From: Acidobacteriaceae bacterium TAA 166
Lineage (GTDB): Bacteria > Acidobacteriota > Terriglobia > Terriglobales > Acidobacteriaceae
DNA length: 64,000 nt
NCBI GenBank assembly: GCA_000421065.1
Contig: ATWD01000001.1
Coordinates: 1,103,501 to 1,167,500, forward strand
Direction: 5' to 3'
The notes under the pieces are model-generated. The model worked only from the letters and a program-made list of their open reading frames with translations. It was not told where the DNA came from and searched no databases. The position numbers were made by a program, and so were the translations under genes. Positions 43,092 through 51,309 of this stretch are shown piece after piece; positions within the stretch are counted from its first letter, which is position 1, and each line of letters begins with the position of its first letter.

Positions 43092-43985
43092 TCAAACCTT
43101 GCTTGCCGCCCGCAGCTTCGCGCTTCTGGACCGCGGGTTTTTTCTCTCTTCTTCCTCGCCGGCTACGACCGGCTTCTTGGTCAAAACCTCGTACACCTTG
43201 GTGCGTCCTGCCTCCCGGAAGGCATCCTTCACCTGCCGGTCCTCCAACGAGTGGAAGCTGATCAACACCAGCCTTCCTCCCGGCTTCAGAAGAGATGGCG
43301 CGCTTTCGAGCAGCGTCCTGATCTCTCCCAACTCATCGTTCACTCGAATCCGGAGCGCCTGAAAGGTCCTGGTCGCCGCGTGAATCTTGTCGCCTTTCAT
43401 TGCTGGGGCTGCGGCCGATACGACTCTTGCCAGTTCCGCCGTTGTCGTAATCGGCCGAGCCCTCACAATGGCTCTGGCGATTCTCCGCGACCTCCTTTCC
43501 TCTCCGAATTCGTAAATCAGGTCGGCGAGCTCGTTTTCGTCTTCCTGATTTACCACCTGCTCGGCCGTCTCCCCCGTACGCGTATCCATCCGCATATCCA
43601 GGGGTCCATCCGACCGAAAACTGAATCCTCTGTGCGCCTCGTCGAGCTGTAGGCTGCTGACCCCAAAGTCCGCCAGCAGACCGTCCAGGCTTGCCGGCTC
43701 GATCTCGCTGGCCGCCTCGGAAAAGGACTTCGGCACCAGCCGAATCTCCGGCATCTCCGGTCCCAGCTCCGCGCGAAGATCTTCGAGCCTCGCCTTCGCC
43801 AGCTCCATCGCCTCGGGGTCGCGATCGAAGGCGATCAGTATTCCCTTCGGCCCCAGCCTCCTCGCAATCTCCGAGGAGTGTCCGGCGAGCCCGAGCGTCG
43901 CGTCCACATAGACGCCGCCCGGCCGCACATGGAGGTACTCCAAAACTTCCTCTAAAAGAACCGGCACATGTTGCGGTTTCGTCAT
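43092..43985 (-). CDS. rsmH: 16S rRNA (cytosine-1402-N4)-methyltransferase
   Basis: The 297-residue SAM-dependent enzyme (MraW) methylates C1402 in the ribosomal P site. It begins with HVPVLLEEVLEYL and VDATLGLAGHSSEIARRLG (SAM site), then LADFGVSSLQLDEAHRGFSFRSDGPLDMRMD, the family hallmark, and ends with RLVLISFHSLEDRQVKDAF. It is 39 bp downstream of mraZ, the universal order at the head of the division cluster. Confidence 0.97.
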   Translation of the reverse strand: MTKPQHVPVLLEEVLEYLHVRPGGVYVDATLGLAGHSSEIARRLGPKGILIAFDRDPEAMELAKARLEDLRAELGPEMPEIRLVPKSFSEAASEIEPASLDGLLADFGVSSLQLDEAHRGFSFRSDGPLDMRMDTRTGETAEQVVNQEDENELADLIYEFGEERRSRRIARAIVRARPITTTAELARVVSAAAPAMKGDKIHAATRTFQALRIRVNDELGEIRTLLESAPSLLKPGGRLVLISFHSLEDRQVKDAFREAGRTKVYEVLTKKPVVAGEEEERKNPRSRSAKLRAASKV

Positions 43986-44024
43986 TCTTCTCCGCCCTCT
44001 GTGCTGCCCCTGGGGGCCGACTGC

Positions 44025-44465
44025 CTACAATCCAAACTCTGACAACGCCATCTGGTCGGCCTCGGTCATCGGCTGAGCCTCAAGCTCGGCCTTGAACGAA
44101 TCATGGTTGACCACCTCGAGAAACGTCTGCGAACCCAGCACCACAACGTCTCCCATCACCTTCGCCGACTCACGCAGCAGCTGCGGCATCAGCAGCCGTC
44201 CCTGCGCATCCATCTCCGCCATCTGGCCGTAGTAGTTCGTCACGTCCAGAAACTTCTTCCTTGCAGGGTTCATGGAAGGGATCGCGGCCAGCTTCTCCTC
44301 GATCTTTTCCCACTCCTTCAGCGGATAGATCTCAGCCCGCTTCCCGTCCTTGCTGGTGATGTAGAACTGAGGACCGTACAGCTCATCCACCCGGCGCTTG
44401 AACTCAGCCGGAAGCTTCAGCCGGCCCTTCTCGTCCACGCGCGTTGGATGATTTCCCCGAAACAT
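44025..44465 (-). CDS. mraZ: Division/cell-wall cluster transcriptional regulator MraZ
   Basis: This 146-residue protein has the two SpoVT/AbrB-like halves: HPTRVDEKGRLKLPAEFKRR at the N-terminus and MDAQGRLLMPQLLRESA in the second half. MraZ binds direct repeats upstream of its own gene and controls the cluster; RsmH can antagonise it. Exactly such repeats are seen from 44549 to 44582, about 84-117 bp upstream of the ATG. It is the first gene of the ten-gene run down to murG. Confidence 0.96.
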   Translation of the reverse strand: MFRGNHPTRVDEKGRLKLPAEFKRRVDELYGPQFYITSKDGKRAEIYPLKEWEKIEEKLAAIPSMNPARKKFLDVTNYYGQMAEMDAQGRLLMPQLLRESAKVMGDVVVLGSQTFLEVVNHDSFKAELEAQPMTEADQMALSEFGL

Positions 44466-44548
44466 GACAACCTCGATACCCGTTTCTCTTCACTCTTCGG
44501 AAGAGGGGTCCGCGGAGGTAGACTGGCTCAAATCCTGCTAGAGATGGT

Positions 44549-44582
44549 CCCTAAAACTCCACTTTTTACCACTTCCATCCAC
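44549..44582 (-). promoter_or_regulatory. MraZ boxes: direct repeats with 10-bp period
   Basis: On the minus strand GTGG occurs at 44582-44579, 44572-44569 and 44562-44559, followed by AGGG at 44552-44549, each exactly 10 bp apart. MraZ operators are known to be short G-rich direct repeats spaced at one helical turn upstream of mraZ, so this matches well. The promoter should overlap or adjoin. Confidence 0.75.
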
Positions 44583-44652
44583 ATAGTCGCGTAGACAGCG
44601 GCTGGTGTAAAGAACGGAATTCGGAGAAAGTGCAGCAATTCCCACAATGGGA

Positions 44653-44661
44653 TGTGGATAA
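44653..44661 (-). promoter_or_regulatory. Perfect-consensus DnaA box
   Basis: TTATCCACA on the minus strand is the canonical DnaA box, about 190 bp upstream of mraZ. It is a single box without an AT-rich unwinding region or clustered companions, so not an origin. It could couple division gene expression to DnaA or be chance. The rest of 44583-44830 shows no gene. Confidence 0.4.
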
Positions 44662-44830
44662 CTCAGTAAATGGGGGAAGCTACTTCGATAACCACAAGAT
44701 ATTGGGCTTACAAAGTCGGTTCATGCCTGAGCCGCCACTTGCGGAGTCGCCGGGTGATCTGATAAAGCGAAGTAAAGGCGAAAGTGAGCACAGAACCCGC
44801 GCACTTCCATTGATTGGGGCAAAAGACTAG

Positions 44831-45001
44831 CGCGGCCGCGCAGGCCCACCGCGCGTGGGGCGGTCACTTCGTGACGCGTGAATCCCCTTCGGGTCTGGGC
44901 TCCCGTTGGTCGCTTGCGAAGATGTTTGCAGGCGACCAACGGGAGCCCCACCCCAAAGGGCAAATACGCGTCACGAAGTGACCGCCCCACGCGGCAGCGC
45001 C
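44831..45001. repeat. Dispersed palindromic element (copy I)
   Basis: A 171-bp copy with GCGC-type termini at both ends (CGCGGCCGCGCAGGCCC left, CCACGCGGCAGCGCC right). The inner arms GGGCTCCCGTTGGTCGC / GCGACCAACGGGAGCCC are perfectly complementary. The right outer arm lacks the CGCAGTGGGCCC block. Confidence 0.85.
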
Positions 45002-45035
45002 AGTCTTTTGCCAAAACAATATGGTGTTGATAGCC

Positions 45036-45566
45036 CTAAGCAGTCACGGCCGTCTTCTTCTTCTTGAGCAGCCAGAGCAGATAGCCCAGCACGGCCAGAT
45101 TGATTAACAAAAGGCTCAGTCGAAACCAGTTGGGATGGCGCGTAAGCTCGAAGAGCTCCCACGGAAGGAACGAGACGGTCAGGATCAGGGTCAGGTACTC
45201 GGCCCACGTCTTCTCGAGCATCAGTCCGATCCCCTCGGTCAGGGCCAGCACAGAGTAGCCGAAGGTCGCCAGGCTGATCAGCTTCAGGCGGTGGGCGTCG
45301 ATCAGGTCCACCTTGTCCAGCAGGAGCGTGATGAACTTACTCTCCGGGTCGAACTTGAGCATCATCGCCAGGCGCATCACCTCATCGCCCAGGTCTTTGT
45401 GGAGCAAATGAATCGCGCCCACGCCGAGCAGGAAGAAGAAGATAGCCTTGCCCAGTTTGAAGAGTCCGATCATCAGCAGGCCGCGGTCGCGATGACGCCG
45501 TCCGCTTCCGACCTCGCGCGCCTTCAAAGGCGTCCAGCTGCGCTCGGTTGAGATCTCGCTCTCCAT
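45036..45566 (-). CDS. DUF2127-family membrane protein
   Basis: About 176 residues from the ATG at 45566 (MESEISTERSWTP), with GGAG just upstream; the open frame starts at a TTG at 45602. There are four hydrophobic segments: GLLMIGLFKLGKAIFFFLLGV, LKLISLATFGYSVLALTEGIG, YLTLILTVSFLPWELFEL and LSLLLINLAVLGYLLWLL. The C-terminus is lysine-rich. The pattern, including a conserved GLFKLGKA and the LPWELFEL segment, fits DUF2127, a widespread integral membrane family of unknown function. It is flanked on both sides by palindromic elements (I and J), so it is probably transcribed alone. Confidence 0.75.
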   Translation of the reverse strand: MESEISTERSWTPLKAREVGSGRRHRDRGLLMIGLFKLGKAIFFFLLGVGAIHLLHKDLGDEVMRLAMMLKFDPESKFITLLLDKVDLIDAHRLKLISLATFGYSVLALTEGIGLMLEKTWAEYLTLILTVSFLPWELFELTRHPNWFRLSLLLINLAVLGYLLWLLKKKKTAVTA

Positions 45567-45693
45567 AATCTCCAGTTGACGGGCTTGCGGATGAAATGTC
45601 AACGGCGCCGCATCGAACGGCGATCTGAACGATTTATCGGCTCCCGAAACGGCCTTGGGTCATGTCAACAAACTTGAAATCTGCTTTCAAGGC

Positions 45694-45858
45694 GATGGCC
45701 TGCCGACCCACTGCGCGTGGAGCGGTCACTTCGTGACGCGTATGTCGGCTTCGCCGTGGCCTCTCGTTGGTCGGCGCGAGAATTTTTGCATGCGACCAGC
45801 GGGAGCACCCACCCCGAAGGGCAAACACGCGCGCAGTGGGCCCGGCCGGCAGGCCATC
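45694..45858. repeat. Dispersed palindromic element (copy J)
   Basis: A 165-bp copy with GGCCTGCCG-type ends on both sides, between DUF2127 and the 3' end of dxs. The right outer arm has lost the GTCACGAAGTGACCGCC block present in other copies. The left inner arm is of the GTCGGCTTCGCC type. Confidence 0.85.
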
Positions 45859-45878
45859 TTCTTTAATACGTCATATAA

Positions 45879-47777
45879 CTAGGAGTGTTTGGCCAGAATC
45901 CGCTCCATCAGCGTGGCCAGATATGGCCTTGCGCGTTCGAGCGCGCCCTCTGCTGTCAGACCGTACTTCTCACGCAGAGAATCCACCTTGCCGTGCTCGA
46001 TGAAGACGTCGGGCCAACCGATGCGAACGACCGGAACATTCAGACCGAGCTCGTTCAGCGTCTCCATCACCGCCGAGCCGAAGCCTCCGGCCAAGACATG
46101 GTCTTCAAGGGTGATGACAATTCCGGCGCGCGAGCCGAAGTCGGAGAGGCAGCCACGGTCGACCGGCTTCGCGAACCTGGGGTTAATGACCGCGGAGTGA
46201 AAGCCCTCGCGCTCCAGCATCTCGCTGAGACGCACAGCCTCGGGCAGCATCGCTCCGAGTCCGAGGATCGCAACGTCGACGTGTCCGGGGTCGCTGAGGA
46301 TCTCGGCGCGGCCGATCTCGAGGGCGACCGGCTGCTCCTTCACCGCGACGCCCGGGCCGGCGCCGCGCGGGTAGCGGATGGCAGAGGGACCGTCGTGCAG
46401 CATCGCGGTGTACATCATGTCCTGCAGCTCGTCCTCGTCCTTGGGGACCATGTGGATGAGGTTGGGAACGCTGCGCAGGTAGCTGATGTCGAACAGGCCG
46501 TGGTGCGTGGGGCCGTCGTCTCCGCTCAGGCCGCCGCGGTCCATGCAGAAGACTACGGGGAGATTCTGGAGAGCGACGTCGTGGACGATGGGATCGAAGG
46601 CGCGTTGCAGGAAGGTGGAGTAGATGGCTACGAACGGCTTGTAGCCCTTCGTGGCCATGCCGGCCGCGAAGATGACGGCGTGTTCTTCAGCGATGCCGAC
46701 GTCGAAGTAGCGCGTAGGATGGTGAGGGCGGAAGAGGTCGAGGGCGGTGCCGTTCGGCATCGCGGCGGTGATCGCGACGATCTTGTCGTTGCGGTTCGCG
46801 AGCTTGGTCAGGCTCTCGGCGAAGATCTCGGAGTAGGTCTTCTGGCCGGCTGACTTAGTTTCGCCGGACTCGGGGTCGTAGGGTCCGAGGCCGTGGAACT
46901 TCTTCTGCTTCTCGAGCGCGGGCTGGAAGCCGCGGCCCTTCTGGGTGATCGCGTGCAGGACTACGGGCTTGTTCTGCTGCTTGAGGAACTTGAAGGTCTC
47001 GATCAGCAGCGGAAGATTGTGGCCGTCGATGGGGCCGTAGTAGCTGAGGCCGAACTCCTCGAAGAGCATGCCGGGACCGATCAGGCCCTTCGCCGCCTCC
47101 TCCGCCTTGCGGACGACGTGGCGGGCGGCCTTGCCTCCGAACCTCTCGATCAGGCCGGCGGCCTTGTCGTGCAGGTTGCTGAAGGTGTTGGTCGCGGTGA
47201 TCTTGTGGAAGTACTCGGCGATGGCTCCGACGTTCTTGTCGATGGACCAAGCGTTGTCGTTGAGGACGATGATCAGGCGGCGCGTCTGCGCGGCGATGTT
47301 GTTGAGTGCCTCGAAGGAGATTCCATTCGTGAACGCGGCGTCGCCGGCGAGGGCAACGATGTGCTCCGTGCCTCCGGCGAGGTCGCGGGCGACGGCCATG
47401 CCGAGCGCGGCGGAGAGGGCGGTTCCGGCGTGACCGGCGCCGTAGCTGTCGTGCTCGCTCTCGGTGCGGAGCATGAAGCCGTTCAGGCCGTCGGGCTGGC
47501 GGATGGTGTGGAAGCGGCTCTCACGGCCGGTGAGGAGCTTGTGGACGTACGCCTGGTGGCTGACATCGAAGATGAAGCTGTCGGCGGGGGTATCGAAGAC
47601 GGAGTGAAGAGCGAGGGTGAGCTCGACGACGCCGAGATTCGGTCCGATGTGTCCGCCGGTCTTGGCGACGGAGGTGATGAGACGCTCACGGATCTCTTCG
47701 GCGAGCTGCTCGAGCTCCACCAGCGAGAGCTTCTTCACGTCGGCTGGTGATTTGATCGTTTGTAGAATCCCGTCCAT
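45879..47777 (-). CDS. dxs: 1-deoxy-D-xylulose-5-phosphate synthase
   Basis: The 632-residue TPP enzyme condenses pyruvate and glyceraldehyde 3-phosphate, the first step of the MEP pathway. Family motifs are GGHIGPNLGVVELTLALH, FDVSHQAYVHKLLTGR and, in the second half, GIAEEHAVIFAAGMA, YSTFLQRAFDPIVHDV and DRGGLSGDDGPTHHG. The TPP-binding GDG motif reads GDAAFTNGISFEALNN (GDA for GDG), as in some deep-branching bacterial clades. The enzyme looks complete. It supplies precursors for UppS (18.8 kb) together with Dxr (22.2 kb), but is unlinked to them. The start at 47777 is ATG. Confidence 0.95.
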   Translation of the reverse strand: MDGILQTIKSPADVKKLSLVELEQLAEEIRERLITSVAKTGGHIGPNLGVVELTLALHSVFDTPADSFIFDVSHQAYVHKLLTGRESRFHTIRQPDGLNGFMLRTESEHDSYGAGHAGTALSAALGMAVARDLAGGTEHIVALAGDAAFTNGISFEALNNIAAQTRRLIIVLNDNAWSIDKNVGAIAEYFHKITATNTFSNLHDKAAGLIERFGGKAARHVVRKAEEAAKGLIGPGMLFEEFGLSYYGPIDGHNLPLLIETFKFLKQQNKPVVLHAITQKGRGFQPALEKQKKFHGLGPYDPESGETKSAGQKTYSEIFAESLTKLANRNDKIVAITAAMPNGTALDLFRPHHPTRYFDVGIAEEHAVIFAAGMATKGYKPFVAIYSTFLQRAFDPIVHDVALQNLPVVFCMDRGGLSGDDGPTHHGLFDISYLRSVPNLIHMVPKDEDELQDMMYTAMLHDGPSAIRYPRGAGPGVAVKEQPVALEIGRAEILSDPGHVDVAILGLGAMLPEAVRLSEMLEREGFHSAVINPRFAKPVDRGCLSDFGSRAGIVITLEDHVLAGGFGSAVMETLNELGLNVPVVRIGWPDVFIEHGKVDSLREKYGLTAEGALERARPYLATLMERILAKHS

Positions 47778-48144
47778 CTGGCTGTCCTAAGTTCGCGGAA
47801 TCCATCCCTTGGAGGATTGGATTCAGCGGATGCGGCGTGCGACTCTCTGATCCTTTCGGTCGCTGGCCTCAGTATAAATAGACGATGAAAACAGTGGTTC
47901 GGCACCCGCCCCCTGGACTTTATCGCGCAAACTATTCCAATCATTGCACTTAGCTTAGGACTTGGTGTTCGAGGGTTCCCCTGGGACTGGAAAATGTCTA
48001 CTTTTAAAATAGCAGGCGGGCGGGGGCGAATCGGCACGTCTTTTCTTGTTTAGATTCAGGGAGTTATACGGATTATGGCTTGACAGGGTGAACTTATGGC
48101 TTTGATCTCAGGAACTGAAGCTCCTTTCTTGTCACTCTTCTGAC

Positions 48145-48164
48145 GGCACGGCTTAAGCCGTGCC
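48145..48164. repeat. Perfect 20-bp palindrome in the gap upstream of dxs
   Basis: GGCACGGCTTAAGCCGTGCC is perfectly self-complementary. It is followed at 48175-48198 by a CCGA/TCGG hairpin with a T6 run, terminator-like on the plus strand. The gap 47778-48209 otherwise shows no gene; the dxs promoter must be there but I cannot fix it. Confidence 0.55.
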
Positions 48165-48209
48165 CTTAACAAGGCCGATTGCGCTCGCTCGGTTTTTTAA
48201 CGAAGACAT

Positions 48210-48254
48210 GCGTTGCCGCGCGGGCCCACTGCGCGTGGGGCGGTCACTTCGTGA
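48210..48254. repeat. Half copy of the palindromic element (copy K)
   Basis: Only the left outer arm is present: GCGTTGCCGCGCGGGCCC, then ACTGCGCGTGGGGCGGTCAC and TTCGTGA. It abuts the end of the NIPSNAP gene (stop at 48257). The other arm is missing, so this copy cannot form the long hairpin. Confidence 0.75.
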
Positions 48255-48256
48255 AG

Positions 48257-49036
48257 TTAGATCTGCGAATACGGAGCTGGGGTGAGGATGAGGTTATCGA
48301 CGTTCGAGACGATGGCCTCGAAGCTGTAGCGCGGGTCGGCGGTGAGCTTCTTCCAATCGGGATCGGCGAAGAACTTCTCCCAGCCGGTGTTGAGGGCGTC
48401 CATGTCGGGGAAGGTGAGCATGTAGGTGAGCTTGGGAAGGTTGGGGCCGACGAGGGCGTCGGAGAAGAAGACATTGCCGCAACCAGATTTCTCGAAGATG
48501 CGGAACTCGCCCTGATGGAACATCTCGACCTTGCGGATGTGGTCGGCGGGGGTAGGGCTCTCGTAGGTACGGAGCTGGAAGATGCGTTTCGCCGTGCCCG
48601 AGGGAGGGGTGAGTTTGGGGTAGCCCTCGAAGGCCTTCAACAGGGTGCTCTCGATGCGCTCGAAGGGAGGCTCAGCGGCGGAAGCATTCCAGAAGGGCTG
48701 GGCGGCCTTGAGGAACTCGGCGTCTTTGGCGAGGAGAAGGTCGACTTCGGCTACAGTCTCGAGGCTGGTGCCGGGGATGAGGAGATAGGTGGTGGGGGTC
48801 TGGGGTCCGAACTGGACCTTGAAGGCTCCGATGGGCTTGAGGCCGAGGCGGTTGAGCGCGGGGATGAGGGCGGAGGAGAAGAACTGGTCGGAGAGCTTGC
48901 CCTGGGCACCGCTGCGGAGGATGTACTTGCGGAGCTGGTAGTACTCGCGCGAGGAAGTGGCCTGCGCCGAGGCGTTGGGGACGAGGGCCGTGGCAGAGGC
49001 GGCGAGGGCGGCAGACAGGAAGTTTCTTCTTTGCAC
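48257..49036 (-). CDS. Secreted NIPSNAP-family protein
   Basis: The 259-residue protein has a twin-arginine-like signal (MQRRNFLSAALAASATALVP, cleavage near ASA-QA), so it is probably exported folded through Tat. Two NIPSNAP ferredoxin-like repeats follow: about 30-130 (YYQLRKYILRSGAQGKL) and 150-259 (IFQLRTYESPTPADHIRKVEMF, later LTYMLTFPDMDALNTGWEKFFADPDWKK). NIPSNAP domains are dimeric alpha/beta barrels of unclear function. In acidobacteria they are often secreted and encoded near sugar-metabolism genes. The gene stands alone here. Confidence 0.85.
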   Translation of the reverse strand: MQRRNFLSAALAASATALVPNASAQATSSREYYQLRKYILRSGAQGKLSDQFFSSALIPALNRLGLKPIGAFKVQFGPQTPTTYLLIPGTSLETVAEVDLLLAKDAEFLKAAQPFWNASAAEPPFERIESTLLKAFEGYPKLTPPSGTAKRIFQLRTYESPTPADHIRKVEMFHQGEFRIFEKSGCGNVFFSDALVGPNLPKLTYMLTFPDMDALNTGWEKFFADPDWKKLTADPRYSFEAIVSNVDNLILTPAPYSQI

Positions 49037-49102
49037 AGGGGTCTCCGGAGTGTTTTTTGTTTCAGGGCTGCCAGTTTAGCGTACTGGAGCGTATCGAGAA
49101 TT

Positions 49103-49154
49103 TTTTAGAGGAAAGCGATGGCCTGCCGGCCGGGCCATCGCTTTTCCTCTAAAA
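49103..49154. terminator. Long hairpin built on a minimal palindromic element (copy L)
   Basis: TTTTAGAGGAAAGCGATGGCC (49103-49123) pairs with GGCCATCGC plus TTTTCCTCTAAAA (49133-49154) with a single one-base bulge. The loop carries TGCCGGCCG, the terminus of the dispersed family. It sits between the divergent NIPSNAP and tdk genes, an odd place for a terminator. Confidence 0.65.
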
Positions 49155-49211
49155 CGCCGATGAACGGAAAATCCACACCTCATCCGTGGCGGCACGTTTA
49201 ACATCGAACCA

Positions 49212-49817
49212 ATGAACCCTGTTCCCCCTGGCCGGATCGAGATGATCACGGGCCCCATGTTCTCCGGCAAGTCGGAGGAGCTGATCCGCCGCCTGAAGCG
49301 GGCCCGCATCGCGCGCCAGCGCGTAGCCTGTTTCAAGCCCGATATCGATCTTCGCTACCATCGCACCGCGATCGCGAGCCACAGCTCGCTGACGCATGAC
49401 GCCTCGGCGGTCACTACCGTCGAGGACCTGCGGGCCGCGCTCTTTCCGCAGCTCGACCAGGTGGAGGTGATCGGCGTCGACGAGGTTCAGTTCTTCTCCG
49501 ACGCCATCGTCACACTTTCGGTCGAGTTGGTGCATCTGGGCAAGCGGATCGTGATGGCCGGTCTCGACACCACCTTTACCGCCGAGCCCTTCGGTCCGGT
49601 TCCGGACCTGATGGCGATCGCCGATGAGGTGACCAAGCTCTCCGCCGTCTGCATGGTCTGCGGGGCTCCGGCGATCCATACCCAGCGGCTGGGGCAGAGC
49701 CAGGAGCTTGTGGTGGTGGGAGCGGCGGGCCTGTATGAGGCTCGCTGCCGGGCTCACTTCCATCCCTGGGCCGATGAGGACGGTTCCGAGCAGCTGGAGC
49801 TTCCTTCCGCCCGATAA
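49212..49817 (+). CDS. tdk: Thymidine kinase
   Basis: The 201-residue type II (tetrameric) thymidine kinase has P-loop GPMFSGKSEELIRRL near residue 14, the DEVQFF Walker-B-like motif (about 95), GLDTTF and the lasso zinc site with CMVCG and a later Cys in YEARCRAHF. It phosphorylates thymidine for the salvage of dTMP. All catalytic residues are present. The gene is 99 bp before sodC on the same strand. Confidence 0.95.
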   Translation: MNPVPPGRIEMITGPMFSGKSEELIRRLKRARIARQRVACFKPDIDLRYHRTAIASHSSLTHDASAVTTVEDLRAALFPQLDQVEVIGVDEVQFFSDAIVTLSVELVHLGKRIVMAGLDTTFTAEPFGPVPDLMAIADEVTKLSAVCMVCGAPAIHTQRLGQSQELVVVGAAGLYEARCRAHFHPWADEDGSEQLELPSAR

Positions 49818-49916
49818 ACGGCTGGAAAGACGAGACGTAGACAACGCATGTCCTCAAGCTGCGATATTCTTCTCTCGGGTTTCCCAGCATCTAACTTTCG
49901 CAGGAGAAAAAATATT

Positions 49917-50444
49917 ATGCGTCTTACTGCCGCTGCCCTCGCCGTCAGTCTCTTCACCCTCCCCGCCATGGCCGCCAAGAAAGACGCCGTGACCGTCGAT
50001 CTCAAGACGAGCACGGGGCAGGATGCCGGGACCGCCACCTTCGCTCCCGCCAAGGACAATGGAATCGCGATTCACCTGAAGCTCAAGAATCTTCCCGCGG
50101 GCGAGCACGCCGTTCACATCCATGAGCACCCGATGTGCGATGCTCCGGACTTCAAGACGGCGGGAGGCCACTTCAATCCCGACGCCAAGAAGCACGGCAC
50201 GGAGAATCCGATGGGCCACCACAATGGCGACCTTCCGCACAACGTTACGGCCGGGGCCGATGGAACTGCCAAGGCGAATTTCCATGTGAGCTACCTTTCA
50301 CTCAATCCGACGGCGGCCAACTCGCTGTTCGCGAACGGTGGAACGTCGATCATGGTGCATGAGAAGGCCGACGATATGAAGACCGATCCCACGGGCAACG
50401 CCGGCGGCCGCATCGCCTGCGGCGTGATCACGGCCACCAAGTAA
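49917..50444 (+). CDS. sodC: Cu/Zn superoxide dismutase, secreted
   Basis: About 175 residues from the ATG at 49917 (MRLTAAALAVSLFTLPAMAA, a clear signal peptide), preceded by AGGAG; the open frame starts at 49848. Copper and zinc ligands are visible: HAVHIHEHPMC, GGHFNPDAKKHG, GHHNGDLPH and a second copper His in the C-terminal half (SIMVHEK). The disulphide cysteines are in HPMC and GGRIACGV. It dismutates superoxide in the periplasm. It is followed by a sigma factor gene after about 217 bp, so any co-transcription is uncertain. Confidence 0.95.
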   Translation: MRLTAAALAVSLFTLPAMAAKKDAVTVDLKTSTGQDAGTATFAPAKDNGIAIHLKLKNLPAGEHAVHIHEHPMCDAPDFKTAGGHFNPDAKKHGTENPMGHHNGDLPHNVTAGADGTAKANFHVSYLSLNPTAANSLFANGGTSIMVHEKADDMKTDPTGNAGGRIACGVITATK

Positions 50445-50661
50445 CCGGCAAAGGAACCAGACCGGACGCCTGTGCGTATAGGCCTGCATGGGCGTCCTTA
50501 CCATCGCGCTTCCCGCCGCCGGCCGTCGGGTTCCGGGCTCCCGGACGAGGTCTGGGCGGCTTGAGAGCGCCCGTTTCAGCCCGGATAACCCCACCCCGAT
50601 TCCTCCAAATCCCGCTGGCCCACGCGGTAGACTCGTACCACCGTTTAAGCCAGAGGCCACG

Positions 50662-51291
50662 TTGGATCGCACCCCAGAACAGGACGCCGCGCAGGAGGCC
50701 GTAGCCCGGCTGGTGCGGCAGTGCATGGCCGGCGATGCCCAGGCGTGGCAGCAGCTGGTGGTCTCGCAGCACAGGCGGATCTACGCCATCTGCTACCGGT
50801 TTACCGGGTCGCCCTCCGACGCCGAGGACCTGACCCAGGACGTCTTCCTCAAACTTTATAAAAATCTATCGAGCTTCGATCTGCAGAAGGGCAGCTTTCA
50901 GACCTGGATTACCACGCTGGCGCGGAATCTGCTGGTCGATCACTTTCGCAGGACCCGGCTGGAGCGGGCTTCGGACTCGCTGGACGCGACCTTCGACGGG
51001 GAGGAGGACGGCCCGACGATGGCCGACCGCCTGGCCGATCCGCGCCAGTCGCAGGAGCGGCACGTCGCTTCGCTGGAGATGAAGGAACAGATTCAGGACG
51101 CGCTGACGCAGCTGTCGCCGGAGCTGCGCGAGGCCGTGATTCTGCGGGACCTTGAAGACATGGACTACAAAGACATTGCGCAGGTTCTCCGCATTCCCGA
51201 GGGGACGGTGAAAAGCCGCATCAGCCGTGGTCGCGGGGAACTTGCAAGGCTGTTACAACGTATAGAAAAACAACAGAGGATGGAAAGATAG
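50662..51291 (+). CDS. ECF (extracytoplasmic function) RNA polymerase sigma factor
   Basis: It is given from the TTG at 50662 (209 residues) with AGAGG 5 bp upstream. An ATG at 50488 in the same frame would add a Pro/Arg-rich stretch of 58 residues that does not look like sigma-factor sequence. Region 2 is about 20-90 (QQLVVSQHRRIYAICYRFTG, DAEDLTQDVFLKLYKNL) and region 4 about 135-195 (LSPELREAVILRDLEDMDYKDIAQVLRIPEGTVKSRISRGR). The next gene, 18 bp on, is a zinc-finger anti-sigma, so this is a classical envelope-stress pair. Confidence 0.92.
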   Translation: MDRTPEQDAAQEAVARLVRQCMAGDAQAWQQLVVSQHRRIYAICYRFTGSPSDAEDLTQDVFLKLYKNLSSFDLQKGSFQTWITTLARNLLVDHFRRTRLERASDSLDATFDGEEDGPTMADRLADPRQSQERHVASLEMKEQIQDALTQLSPELREAVILRDLEDMDYKDIAQVLRIPEGTVKSRISRGRGELARLLQRIEKQQRMER

Positions 51292-51309
51292 AAGGCGAGG
51301 TGGTTTCAG

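Noticed and set aside
44653..44661. DnaA box as part of oriC
   Set aside because: A single box only, no AT-rich region, and no dnaA, dnaN or gidA nearby.
46893..47750. Long plus-strand frame opposite dxs
   Set aside because: It is a Leu/Glu/Val-rich shadow; dxs is complete on the minus strand.
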